Assembly: GCA_003506635.1 (NCBI GenBank)
Contig: DNZB01000339.1
Span: 4,834-11,801 of the forward strand
Direction of reading: 5' to 3'
Source of the DNA: Parvularcula sp.
GTDB lineage: Bacteria; Pseudomonadota; Alphaproteobacteria; Caulobacterales; Parvularculaceae
Length of the DNA stretch: 6,968 bases
The position numbers and the translations under genes were made by a program. This document shows, piece after piece, positions 1-6,157 of the stretch. A model generated the notes under the pieces. The model saw only the letters and a list, made by a program, of their open reading frames with translations, was not told the DNA's origin and did no database searches. Positions within the stretch are counted from its first letter, which is position 1. Each line of letters opens with the position of its first letter.

Positions 1-113
1 TCGCCCGGCCCGATCAGATAGGTCGACGTGTTCGCTTCCGGCAGCGGCGCCGGCGCCGTCGCGCAAGCCGCCATCATCAACGCGGCGAGCGCCGCCATCA
101 ATCTTGAGATCAT
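1..113 (-). CDS. Polysaccharide export lipoprotein, Wza/BexD/KpsD-like, N-terminal fragment
   Basis: Only the first 37 codons are present; the gene runs off the left edge. The peptide begins MISRLMAALAALMMAAC, a short basic and hydrophobic signal sequence with a lipobox-like M-A-A-C (Cys17, +1 after cleavage), so the mature protein is probably a lipid-anchored outer-membrane or periplasmic protein. About 15 residues later comes YLIGPGD-like sequence (residues 32-37 plus the first two bases of a D/E codon), the hallmark opening of the polysaccharide biosynthesis/export domain (Poly_export family). Known members form the outer-membrane channel for capsule or exopolysaccharide. The ATG at 113-111 is preceded by GGGAG about seven bases upstream, which supports this start; Met6 is a less likely alternative. 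It lies 116 bases downstream of the ligase on the same strand, with no terminator visible between them. The class call rests on the lipobox and the YLIGPG motif only, because the rest of the protein is outside the window. Confidence 0.8.
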   Translation of the reverse strand, partial: MISRLMAALAALMMAACATAPAPLPEANTSTYLIGPG

Positions 114-229
114 CGAGTTCTCCCGCCGTTCAAGTCCAAGCGTCGAAGTCTACCTGCCGCAGCCGCGTCCATCCATCCTGTCCGCACTCATCACGAAGGC
201 TCGGGGCGCGATTTCGATTCGGACATCAA

Positions 230-1471
230 CTAGAATGCCACACCCTGACGATCGGCCCGCACCGGCCGCGCCGCCGGCCCGACAAGGGTCGCCCCCACGG
301 CGAGCAGGACAGGCACCATCCAGATGCGCGCATACATGTGCGGGCTGGCGATCGAGAAAATGCAGAATACCGCAAGCACGCTCAGCCCCAGCGCCGCATC
401 GAGCGGTCTGACCTGAAGCGCGGCCATTGAACACAGGGCCAATACCCCGATGACGCCCAGCCATCCGGTCAGAGCGGCCAGCCCCCCTTCGGTCCAAAGC
501 AGCAAAAAGGAATTGTGCACAGGCATCCGGTCGCGGCTCACTTCGCGGTACTGATCGACGCCGACGCCGAGGATGAGCGTGCTGTCGGCGAGGTCCCACG
601 CCTCCTTGATCAGGTCGGCGCGCCCGAGAAACGTACCGGCTTCCTCAATATTGCCGGACGCCAGCGCCGGTGCGACACGCGCCTCGAAAGCGCGCGGCAG
701 CGGCGCGCCTGATCCGATATAGACCAGCGCCGCCGCCGCCGCCGCGGCGAAATAGGCAGGGCGCAACCGGATGCGGCCGGCGACCAGAAAAATCACGCCG
801 ACAATGACCGCCGCGCCCAGTCCCGTGTTTGAAGCGGTGTAGAGCAAGGCCGCGACGAGCACCAAAAGACATGCCGCGGCAACCCAACGCGGCATCCACC
901 GCCTGGCCGTAAAATAGAAGAGGAACGGCAGCGTGCAGGCAATCAGCGCCGCGTGATAGTTGGGATTGCCGACGAATGACCCGATGCGGCCAGCGCCTGT
1001 CACGAACCGATGCGAGAACCGCTGCGTCAATTCAGCGTAATTTCCATCGTAATAGAAGTAGATCGCGAACGTCGCGGCCTCCATCACGACGATCCCTGCG
1101 AGAAACGCGGCCGCGAGAGTCCGCCAGCGCCGCGGATCTCGCGGCATCAAGATGACGGCCAAAAAGACATAAGCGAAAAAATACTGCCCGGCGACGATCG
1201 GCCAGCGTTCAATTACGCCGTTGAACAAGCTGCTGAGGAGCAGTCCTCCCAATAACAACCCGATCGAAATATACCAGAGAGGGGTGAGCGAGCCGAACGG
1301 CCGAAGATTAGCGCCGTGTTCGAACACCAGAAGCAATCCGCCAAGTACGAAAAGGAGGTCGCTATAGGTGAGCAGGATATCGAGCGGGCGCATTTCCTGA
1401 TAGGCGGCGAAAAACGCCCCACCCGCTAGAAGCAGCGCAGATCCCTTCAATGCGTCCGATCGCAGGATCAT
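230..1471 (-). CDS. O-antigen ligase/polymerase family membrane protein (WaaL/Wzy-like)
   Basis: With the start at 1471 this is a 413-residue polytopic inner-membrane protein with roughly 11-12 hydrophobic segments (about residues 10-24, 31-50, 65-83, 93-109, 118-140, 172-188, 196-212, 216-232, 238-253, 326-351, 358-377, 382-400). Family signatures are GSFVGNPN near residues 164-171, a Thr/Ser-rich TASNTGLG turn near 212-218, and a large presumably periplasmic loop at about 254-325. That loop holds GRADLIKEAW (R284, W292), LGVGVDQY and VHNSFLLLWTEGG (H319, E328), the usual conserved Arg/His elements of the Wzy_C/O-antigen ligase fold. Such enzymes transfer or polymerise undecaprenyl-linked glycans at the periplasmic face; sequence alone does not separate ligase from polymerase. 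I chose ATG 1471-1469 because it overlaps the sulfotransferase stop as ATGA, matching the other overlap in this operon. An in-frame ATG at 1525 would add 18 residues of polar, poorly conserved-looking sequence and also lacks a clear Shine-Dalgarno. Confidence 0.88.
   Translation of the reverse strand: MILRSDALKGSALLLAGGAFFAAYQEMRPLDILLTYSDLLFVLGGLLLVFEHGANLRPFGSLTPLWYISIGLLLGGLLLSSLFNGVIERWPIVAGQYFFAYVFLAVILMPRDPRRWRTLAAAFLAGIVVMEAATFAIYFYYDGNYAELTQRFSHRFVTGAGRIGSFVGNPNYHAALIACTLPFLFYFTARRWMPRWVAAACLLVLVAALLYTASNTGLGAAVIVGVIFLVAGRIRLRPAYFAAAAAAALVYIGSGAPLPRAFEARVAPALASGNIEEAGTFLGRADLIKEAWDLADSTLILGVGVDQYREVSRDRMPVHNSFLLLWTEGGLAALTGWLGVIGVLALCSMAALQVRPLDAALGLSVLAVFCIFSIASPHMYARIWMVPVLLAVGATLVGPAARPVRADRQGVAF
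729..743. repeat. Short GCC trinucleotide run inside the ligase gene
   Basis: Five GCC units in a row on the plus strand, followed by GCG GCG, encode the run of alanines (about residues 242-249 of the 413-residue protein) inside a hydrophobic segment of the O-antigen ligase. It is a simple-sequence stretch that could gain or lose one alanine codon without a frameshift. In a GC-rich genome with alanine-rich membrane helices it is probably incidental. Confidence 0.5.
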
Positions 1472-2340
1472 AGCCGCACCGGATGCAATTGGGGACTGGC
1501 TGCGGGCGACGGCGGCCGTCGCCATGCGTCAAGATTGCGGCTGATCGTTCGTTCCAGCAGCGCGATGTCGCGGCTGTAGAAATCTGCCAGAAACATGCGG
1601 GTCTGATGATCGAGCGGCGGATAGGCGACTTCGCGCGCGAAGACGCCGCGCACGGATTCAAAAATCTTGTTGCCGCGCAGCGGCCTCACAGCGTTCTTGA
1701 ACGGCTTCAGCGCGCTGCGCAAACCAAGCGGCAGGAGCGGCGCCGTACTGTCGTTCTCGCGTTCGGTCGCGACCTCCGTCGCTTCCGCGGGCAAACCGAT
1801 ATGCGAAAGGATGCGATTGAATGCCGGCGTCGGCGACGCTGTGATTTCATCGACGAGCAAGACCAGCATCTGCTCGCGCGAAAAGCGGTCGTAGAACCGT
1901 CGCAGATGATCGGCGTAAAGGCCGCCGGTCAAGAACCGCTCGCGCTCGGCGCCGGCGCGCTTCGGCGAGAAATAGGCGGCGGGGCGGTCGCGCACCGTGC
2001 CGCGCCGGTAGAGCATGCAATAGTCCGAATATGCCCGCTCAACCGGGTTTCTGAGTTGAACAATCAGCCGCGCATCCGGAACGAACTCCGCCATGCGCGC
2101 CGCAGCCTCAGGATGCGCGAGATAGTCGGCCGACTTTTCGCCGATGACCGCCGTCTCGTCCGCGCCCGCGAAGAGGTCGAGATACCAGGCGGGGCCGTTG
2201 GCGTATTCGCTCGAAAAGTAATGCGGCTCAGGCCCCGGGATGAACACCGACGGATGCCGCGCCAGCGCACGCGCTGACCAGGTCGTCGCGCCCTTCACCG
2301 CTCCAATGATGATGAAGTGCGGTTTGCGCTTCGACGTCAT
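1468..2340 (-). CDS. PAPS-dependent sulfotransferase domain protein
   Basis: A complete 290-residue protein of the P-loop sulfotransferase superfamily, closest in look to the heparan/carbohydrate (N-sulfotransferase-like) group. The 5'-phosphosulfate loop is IIGAVKGATTWSARAL (residues 11-26), with the probable catalytic Lys16. EKSADYL at 68-74 matches the usual EKSP-YL element. The 3'-phosphate-binding region is VQLRNPVERAYSDY at 94-107 (Arg97, Ser105). LYADHLRRFYDRFSREQMLVLLVDE (140-164) and the C-terminal segment around FLADFYSRDIALLERTI are also typical. No signal peptide or membrane helix is seen, so it should act in the cytoplasm on nucleotide-sugar or lipid-linked glycan, using PAPS as donor; the acceptor cannot be read from sequence. 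The ATG at 2340 is preceded by TAGGAAGA, whose TAG is the stop of the aminotransferase gene 12 bases upstream, so the Shine-Dalgarno straddles that stop. Its own TGA overlaps the ligase start. Placement inside the cluster suggests a sulfated polymer. Confidence 0.87.
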   Translation of the reverse strand: MTSKRKPHFIIIGAVKGATTWSARALARHPSVFIPGPEPHYFSSEYANGPAWYLDLFAGADETAVIGEKSADYLAHPEAAARMAEFVPDARLIVQLRNPVERAYSDYCMLYRRGTVRDRPAAYFSPKRAGAERERFLTGGLYADHLRRFYDRFSREQMLVLLVDEITASPTPAFNRILSHIGLPAEATEVATERENDSTAPLLPLGLRSALKPFKNAVRPLRGNKIFESVRGVFAREVAYPPLDHQTRMFLADFYSRDIALLERTISRNLDAWRRPPSPAASPQLHPVRL

Positions 2341-2352
2341 GCCGCATTCTTC

Positions 2353-3606
2353 CTACGCCGTGGCTTGCAGCACGACATAGCGCAGAATATCGCCCATTTC
2401 ACGCACGTCGCTCAGCGACAGGGTCTGATCAACCGGGAGAAGGATGCTGGTCTCGCCGAGCGCCCGGGTGACCGGAAGGCGCGGATGATCGCACGCACCC
2501 CGGTCGATGAAGGCCTTCTCGAGGTAGATTTCCGAGCAGCTGCCCGGCCCGCAAGGAGCGCCGAGCGCCGCCGCCTCGCGCAAGATTCGGTCGCGCGACC
2601 ATCCCTCGCGCAGCTTTTCCGGCCGGATGAACAGGTAATATTTGTAATAGGCGTGCCCGATATCGTTGCGCGCCGCGGGAAGGCGGACCGCTATGAGTTC
2701 GCCGAACACGCCGTCGAGAATGCGCGCGCGGGCGCGTCGCTCTTCGACCCAGAACTTCAGCTTCGAGAGTTGATGGAGGCCGATCGCGGCTTGCATCTCC
2801 GTCATCCGGAAATTGGTGCCGACCGAACTGATCATCCAGCGGAACTTCGGCTCAGTCGATTTCTCCATCGCGAGCGCGTAGTCCTTGCCGTGATCCTTGT
2901 AGGACCAGGCGCGCAGGAACGCTTCTTCGTCCTTGAGGAGGAGCATGCCGCCCTCCCCGCCGGTCGACATGATCTTGTCGGTGCAAAATGAGAACGCCGA
3001 CGCGTCGCCGAACGAGCCGACCGGCCGGCCCTTGTAGGTTGCGCCATGCGCCTGCGCGCAGTCCTCTATGAGCTTCAGACCTTTTTCGCCGGCGAGCGCG
3101 CAAAGCTCGTCCATCTCGCTCGAATAGCCGGCGAGGTGCACGACGATGATAGCGCGCGTCTTCGGCGTCAGCGCGGCGCGCACGGACGACGCAGTAAGGT
3201 TCTGCGAGTCAGCGTCGACATCGGCGAAGACCGGCGCCGCGCCGGCATTGACGACGCAGCTCGCCGAGGCGACGAAGCTTCTTGATGTGACGATGACGTC
3301 ATCGCCCGGCCCGATTTCGAGCGCTCTGAGCGCGAGTTCAAGCGCCAGCGTCCCGTTGGCGAGCGAGATGCCGTAAGGCATGTCGCAGCTCTTCGCGAAG
3401 GCCGCCTCGAAACTGCGACATTGATCGCCATGCTGGAGCGAATTGACGCGTCCCGAGCGCAGAACCTTTGTCACGGCCTCGACTTCATCGTCGGCGTAGA
3501 CCGGCCATTTTGAGCGGATCGGACGGAACAGCGGGCGATCGTTTGCGGCCAGGCCCGTCTCGGCATCCAGGTGGTTAAGGGCGGCGGCGCCGTCTGGACT
3601 GGTCAT
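2353..3606 (-). CDS. DegT/DnrJ/EryC1/StrS family PLP-dependent sugar aminotransferase
   Basis: A complete 417-residue fold-type I aminotransferase acting on keto-sugar nucleotides, with glutamate as the usual amino donor. Visible elements in order: WPVYADDEVEAVTKVLRSGRVN (34-55), the cofactor phosphate-site motif NGTLALELAL (84-93), GPGDDVIVTSRSF (99-111), EDCAQAHGA (181-189, Asp182 for the pyridine nitrogen), FSFCTDKIMSTGGEGG (205-220) with the PLP Schiff-base Lys211, and VGTNFRMTEMQAAIG (262-276). Length is slightly above the 370-400 usual for the family because of about 30 residues before the conserved core. The ATG at 3606 overlaps the TGA of the dehydratase gene as ATGA, and GGGGG lies about eight bases upstream, so translational coupling is likely. 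With the upstream PglF-like dehydratase the simplest role is amination of UDP-4-keto-6-deoxy-GlcNAc (PglE-like). C3 amination or another acceptor cannot be excluded, as family members differ in regiochemistry despite similar sequence. Confidence 0.92.
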   Translation of the reverse strand: MTSPDGAAALNHLDAETGLAANDRPLFRPIRSKWPVYADDEVEAVTKVLRSGRVNSLQHGDQCRSFEAAFAKSCDMPYGISLANGTLALELALRALEIGPGDDVIVTSRSFVASASCVVNAGAAPVFADVDADSQNLTASSVRAALTPKTRAIIVVHLAGYSSEMDELCALAGEKGLKLIEDCAQAHGATYKGRPVGSFGDASAFSFCTDKIMSTGGEGGMLLLKDEEAFLRAWSYKDHGKDYALAMEKSTEPKFRWMISSVGTNFRMTEMQAAIGLHQLSKLKFWVEERRARARILDGVFGELIAVRLPAARNDIGHAYYKYYLFIRPEKLREGWSRDRILREAAALGAPCGPGSCSEIYLEKAFIDRGACDHPRLPVTRALGETSILLPVDQTLSLSDVREMGDILRYVVLQATA

Positions 3607-5678
3607 GGTATGGCCCCCGCAACAGCGCTCTTCGGAGCGACGGCCTTCGTGCCTGCAAGAGGAATGCCGTCATTTGCAGCAGCGCGCGCCATGACAGGCG
3701 ACGTCGCGATGACGCCGATCGCCGGCGCGGCGGCGGGCGCCGCCTTTTCGTCTTCGATCTCGATGAGCGCGAAGATTTCGCGACGGACCGACTTTTCATC
3801 GTTTACGGCTATCGCGGCGGCAAGCCTTTCGGCCGCTCGTTCCAGCGTCGCGAGCGGCAACGCGGCAGGCTCGGCCTCAAACACGCCGGCGATCGACGAT
3901 TCAAGACGCTGTTCACGTTTGTCGAACAGTTCCTCGAACAGCTTTTCGCCTGGCCTGACGCCGATGATTTTCACCTCGACATCGACATCCGGTTCGAGGC
4001 CGGAAAGACGGATCATCCGGTGGGCGATGTCGAGCACGCGGATCGGCTCGCCCATGTCGAGCACGAAGATGCGCCCGCGCTTCGTGTTATTGGCGAGGCC
4101 CGCATGCGCGCTGTGCAACGTGAGGCTGACCGCTTCATGAATCGTCATGAAGAAGCGCGTCATGTCCTTGTGCGTGACCGTGACTGGCAGCCGGTCGCGC
4201 AACTGACGCTGGAAGAGCGGAACGACAGAGCCGCTCGACCCGAGAACATTGCCGAAACGAACGGTGAAGAACCGCGTGGCGCGCGCATCTTTGTCGCCTA
4301 TGAGATCAAGCGCCTGGCAGTAAAGCTCGCCAAGGCGCTTTGTCGCTCCCATCATGCCGACGGGATTGACAGCCTTGTCGGTCGAGACCTGCACCATCGC
4401 GCGCGCATGGGTCTTGCGCGCGGCGTCGGCGACGTTGCGCGTACCGATTAGGTTCGTCGCGACTCCCGCGCACGGGTTCTGCTCGACCAGCGGCACATGC
4501 TTCAGCGCGGCGGCGTGGAAGACGAGTTCGGGCGTCTGCTCCGCAAAAATACGAAGGATATGCGCGCGGTCGCGGATATCCGCGAGGATCGGCGCGACAT
4601 CGAGGTCCGGGAAGTTCTGCCGGATCTCGTGATCGATCTGGTAAAGGTTGAACTCAGAAAGCTCGAGCAACACCAGCTTGCCCGGGCTGTAGCTTGCGAC
4701 CTGCCGGACGAGCTCACTGCCGATTGATCCGCCAGCGCCGGTCACGAGAACCTTGCGGCCGCGAATGGTGCGCGCCAAAGCCTCGTGATCGAGTTTCACC
4801 GGCGGGCGGCCAAGCAGCTCTGACAGGTCGAAGTCCTTAAGCTCGACTTTCGAGCCGCCGGCCGCTGTGCGCGAGGCGCGAATGACTTTGAGGCCCAGCG
4901 TCGTCGCACGGCTCGCAAGGCTTGAGTAATCGGCGTTGACGGCTTCCGTCGCCGTTGCGGCGATGACGAGCGCCTCCGGCGCCGCGCCGCGCTTTTTCAA
5001 ATCCGTGACGACGCTGTTAAACGCGCCAAGGCCGCCGAGTATGGGAACTCCGTGCAGCTTGCGGCGAAGGTCCGCCTCCCCCTCGTCGAGAACGCCAACC
5101 GGCTCAAATCCGTCGATGACGCCGAATTCGCGCTGACGCAGCACGTACTCCACCGCCTCCGGCGCGCCGGCGATCAGCGCCATGGGTCCGCGCGCCGCGT
5201 CCGAATCGCGCGCAAATTTTTGCGCGACGCCGACAAGCTGCGGTCCAAAACGCCGCATGCCGCGGGCGAGCGACATTAGCGACGCCGCGAGCAGGAATTG
5301 CAGGAGATAGAAATCGCCGTTGAGCACGGTCCTGCCCAGTACGGTTTCAAGCAGCGTGTAAGCGACCGCGGTCTGCAAGGCGCAAGCGGCGGCGATCAGC
5401 GACAGGTCGATGATCGAAACAAATCGCCAGAATCGCGTGGAAAGGCCGACTACGTAAAAGATGAACGCCGCGCTCGTAGCAAGCGGCACAAGCGTCCAGG
5501 CATTGTCAATCGTCTTGACGAAATCGGCGGGCCCGTCAGCCGATAAATAAACCGCAACCACCGCCGCGGCGACAGACGCCCCAACGTCGATGCCGAGAAG
5601 CATCGCGTGCTTTCCACCCCGCCGAAACGCGGCGGACCGAAACGAAACAGTTGGACTCATTCTCCCCAAGTCCCCCAT
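3603..5678 (-). CDS. Membrane-anchored nucleotide-sugar 4,6-dehydratase (PglF/WbpM/CapD-like)
   Basis: A complete 691-residue protein. It starts with about four hydrophobic helices (roughly 26-46, 62-80, 90-111, 122-140), then a CoA-binding-like Rossmann domain (about 165-285, with FEPVGVLDEGEADLRRKLHG). The catalytic extended SDR domain starts at the NAD(P) motif TGAGGSIGSELVRQ (313-326). Further landmarks are ADIRD (366-370), FHAAALKHVPLVE (387-399), NLIGT (409-413), STDKAVNPVGMMGATKR (432-448), RFGNVLGSSGSVVPLF (474-489) and GVRPGEKLFEELF (573-585). The usual SDR Tyr is Met443 in M-x-x-x-K447, the known hallmark of this large membrane-bound subclass, with Thr433-Asp434-Lys435 as expected catalytic residues. 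Characterised relatives convert UDP-GlcNAc to the 4-keto-6-deoxy sugar that starts bacillosamine, QuiNAc or FucNAc synthesis. After about residue 640 an Ala/Pro-rich tail of some 50 residues extends past the family core. ATG 5678 has GAGG close upstream; Met7 (5660) has GGGGAG equally close, so the start could be six codons shorter. It heads the operon. Confidence 0.93.
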   Translation of the reverse strand: MGDLGRMSPTVSFRSAAFRRGGKHAMLLGIDVGASVAAAVVAVYLSADGPADFVKTIDNAWTLVPLATSAAFIFYVVGLSTRFWRFVSIIDLSLIAAACALQTAVAYTLLETVLGRTVLNGDFYLLQFLLAASLMSLARGMRRFGPQLVGVAQKFARDSDAARGPMALIAGAPEAVEYVLRQREFGVIDGFEPVGVLDEGEADLRRKLHGVPILGGLGAFNSVVTDLKKRGAAPEALVIAATATEAVNADYSSLASRATTLGLKVIRASRTAAGGSKVELKDFDLSELLGRPPVKLDHEALARTIRGRKVLVTGAGGSIGSELVRQVASYSPGKLVLLELSEFNLYQIDHEIRQNFPDLDVAPILADIRDRAHILRIFAEQTPELVFHAAALKHVPLVEQNPCAGVATNLIGTRNVADAARKTHARAMVQVSTDKAVNPVGMMGATKRLGELYCQALDLIGDKDARATRFFTVRFGNVLGSSGSVVPLFQRQLRDRLPVTVTHKDMTRFFMTIHEAVSLTLHSAHAGLANNTKRGRIFVLDMGEPIRVLDIAHRMIRLSGLEPDVDVEVKIIGVRPGEKLFEELFDKREQRLESSIAGVFEAEPAALPLATLERAAERLAAAIAVNDEKSVRREIFALIEIEDEKAAPAAAPAIGVIATSPVMARAAANDGIPLAGTKAVAPKSAVAGAIP

Positions 5679-5770
5679 GACCTCAACTAAGTCTGCGCTC
5701 TCCCGCGCAATGATCGTGCCGTCGTTGTTTCCGCCCGTTCCCTTGCTGCGACTGCGAAATCACTAATGCG

Positions 5771-5799
5771 AGAGTAACCTTACAACCTGGCAACGTCAA
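5771..5799 (-). promoter_or_regulatory. Candidate sigma-70-type promoter for the minus-strand operon
   Basis: Read on the minus strand, TTGACG (5799-5794, five of six matches to TTGACA) is followed after 17 bases by TACTCT (5776-5771, a three-of-six match to TATAAT). Transcription would begin near 5764 and give a leader of roughly 85 bases before the dehydratase start. The strong -35 and ideal spacing support it; the weak -10 is common in alphaproteobacteria but limits certainty. The short imperfect dyad GTAA-CC-TTAC (5774-5783) overlaps the -10 side and might be an operator or chance. Confidence 0.35.
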
Positions 5800-5855
5800 A
5801 CATGTGAATCCGAAACGACCTAGTGAGTATGTGGCGCCGTTGCACACACGCCTTG

Positions 5856-5881
5856 CGGGAACCGCCGGTCGCTGATTCCCG
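5856..5881. repeat. Inverted repeat, 6-bp arms with 14-base loop
   Basis: CGGGAA (5856-5861) and TTCCCG (5876-5881) are perfect reverse complements around a 14-base GC-rich centre. It sits upstream of the candidate operon promoter (minus strand) and just before the weak plus-strand promoter-like pair, so a regulator-binding dyad is possible. No U-tract follows on either strand, so it is not an intrinsic terminator. A chance occurrence cannot be excluded. Confidence 0.4.
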
Positions 5882-5980
5882 AATTTGGTGTATTTTTCGC
5901 CCTTGCAGCATAAAGCGCGTTCGATTGTGCGGCGCAGCGAGCGGCTGCCTGTGGCCACCCGCTGAAGTAAGCGGCAGAAA

Positions 5981-5999
5981 CAGCGCACACCGTGCGCTG
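5981..5999. repeat. Perfect 8-bp inverted repeat with 3-base loop
   Basis: CAGCGCAC (5981-5988), spacer ACC, GTGCGCTG (5992-5999). As RNA it would form a compact GC-rich hairpin on either strand; as DNA it is a 19-base dyad suited to a dimeric repressor. On the minus strand it is followed only by TTTCTG, too weak for an intrinsic terminator, and there is no gene it would need to terminate. It shares bases 5995-5999 with the larger hairpin that follows, so the two RNA folds exclude each other. Confidence 0.6.
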
Positions 6000-6034
6000 C
6001 CCTCCGTCATACACCCGGCAACGGAGCCGCAGCG
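5995..6034. repeat. Long imperfect hairpin, two 6-bp stems with small internal loop
   Basis: CGCTGC (5995-6000) pairs with GCAGCG (6029-6034), and inside it CTCCGT (6002-6007) pairs with ACGGAG (6021-6026) around a 13-base loop. This gives 12 base pairs interrupted by a one-by-two internal loop. It would lie in the leader of the glycosyltransferase mRNA if transcription starts upstream of 5980. No U-tract follows on the plus strand. The CGCTGC arm can also pair with GCAGCG at 5934-5939 and is part of the 5981-5999 hairpin, so alternative folds are available. Function unknown. Confidence 0.5.
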
Positions 6035-6096
6035 ACCTAAAACTGCTCGCAATTGCATGATTTTTGCTCCCACGCCCCTCGACCGCACGCGTCAGT

Positions 6097-6120
6097 TGTC
6101 TATGACATGCTCAAAAGCAT
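6097..6120. repeat. Two overlapping short dyads upstream of the glycosyltransferase start
   Basis: TGTC-TAT-GACA (6097-6107) is a perfect 4-bp-arm dyad. It overlaps by one base ATGCT-CAAA-AGCAT (6107-6120), a perfect 5-bp-arm hairpin with a 4-base loop. They end 37 bases before the glycosyltransferase ATG and 18 bases before its AGGGGG ribosome-binding candidate (6139-6144). They could be an operator or a leader hairpin; the arms are short, so chance is a real alternative. Confidence 0.3.
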
Positions 6121-6157
6121 TCGGCCGTTCGCTGTCTTAGGGGGATATTGGAACGCC

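Larger units (their letters stand above)
5679..6157. other. Divergent intergenic region between the operon and the glycosyltransferase gene
   Basis: A 479-base stretch with no convincing protein gene on either strand. Open frames of about 100 codons on both strands overlap each other, are rich in Arg, Cys and Ser, and show no domain or good ribosome site. The dehydratase-proximal third carries a plausible minus-strand promoter (5771-5799). The middle and the glycosyltransferase-proximal half carry inverted repeats at 5856-5881, 5934-5948, 5945-5977, 5981-5999, 5995-6034 and 6097-6120, plus the palindromes GTGGCCAC (5951-5958) and GCAATTGC (6049-6056). A weak plus-strand promoter-like pair, TTGGTG (5885-5890) with CATAAA (5909-5914) 18 bases apart, would put the inverted repeats in the leader of the glycosyltransferase mRNA. 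I see no tRNA, no CtrA TTAA-N7-TTAA site and no U-tract terminator. The region most likely holds two divergent promoters and regulatory sites. Confidence 0.75.

Noticed and set aside
114..229. Possible terminator or separate promoter between the ligase and the export lipoprotein gene
   Set aside because: No stem with a T-run and no convincing -35/-10 pair; only the GGGAG ribosome site near 120 stands out.
1483..2277. A 264-codon plus-strand open frame opposite the sulfotransferase
   Set aside because: It is antisense to a gene with clear catalytic motifs, its product is Arg-rich with no recognisable domain, and it is explained by high-GC codon bias leaving the opposite strand open.
2317..2991. 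A 224-codon plus-strand open frame opposite the aminotransferase
   Set aside because: Shadow of the PLP aminotransferase; the product is Arg/Ala/Glu-rich without motifs and has no ribosome site.
5978..5999. Intrinsic terminator on the minus strand
   Set aside because: The hairpin is good, but only TTTCTG follows and there is no minus-strand gene upstream whose transcript would end here.
5683..6140. Overlapping open frames of about 100 codons on both strands of the divergent region
   Set aside because: They overlap one another, are Cys/Arg/Ser-rich, lack good ribosome sites and show no GC-third-position bias like that of the real genes.
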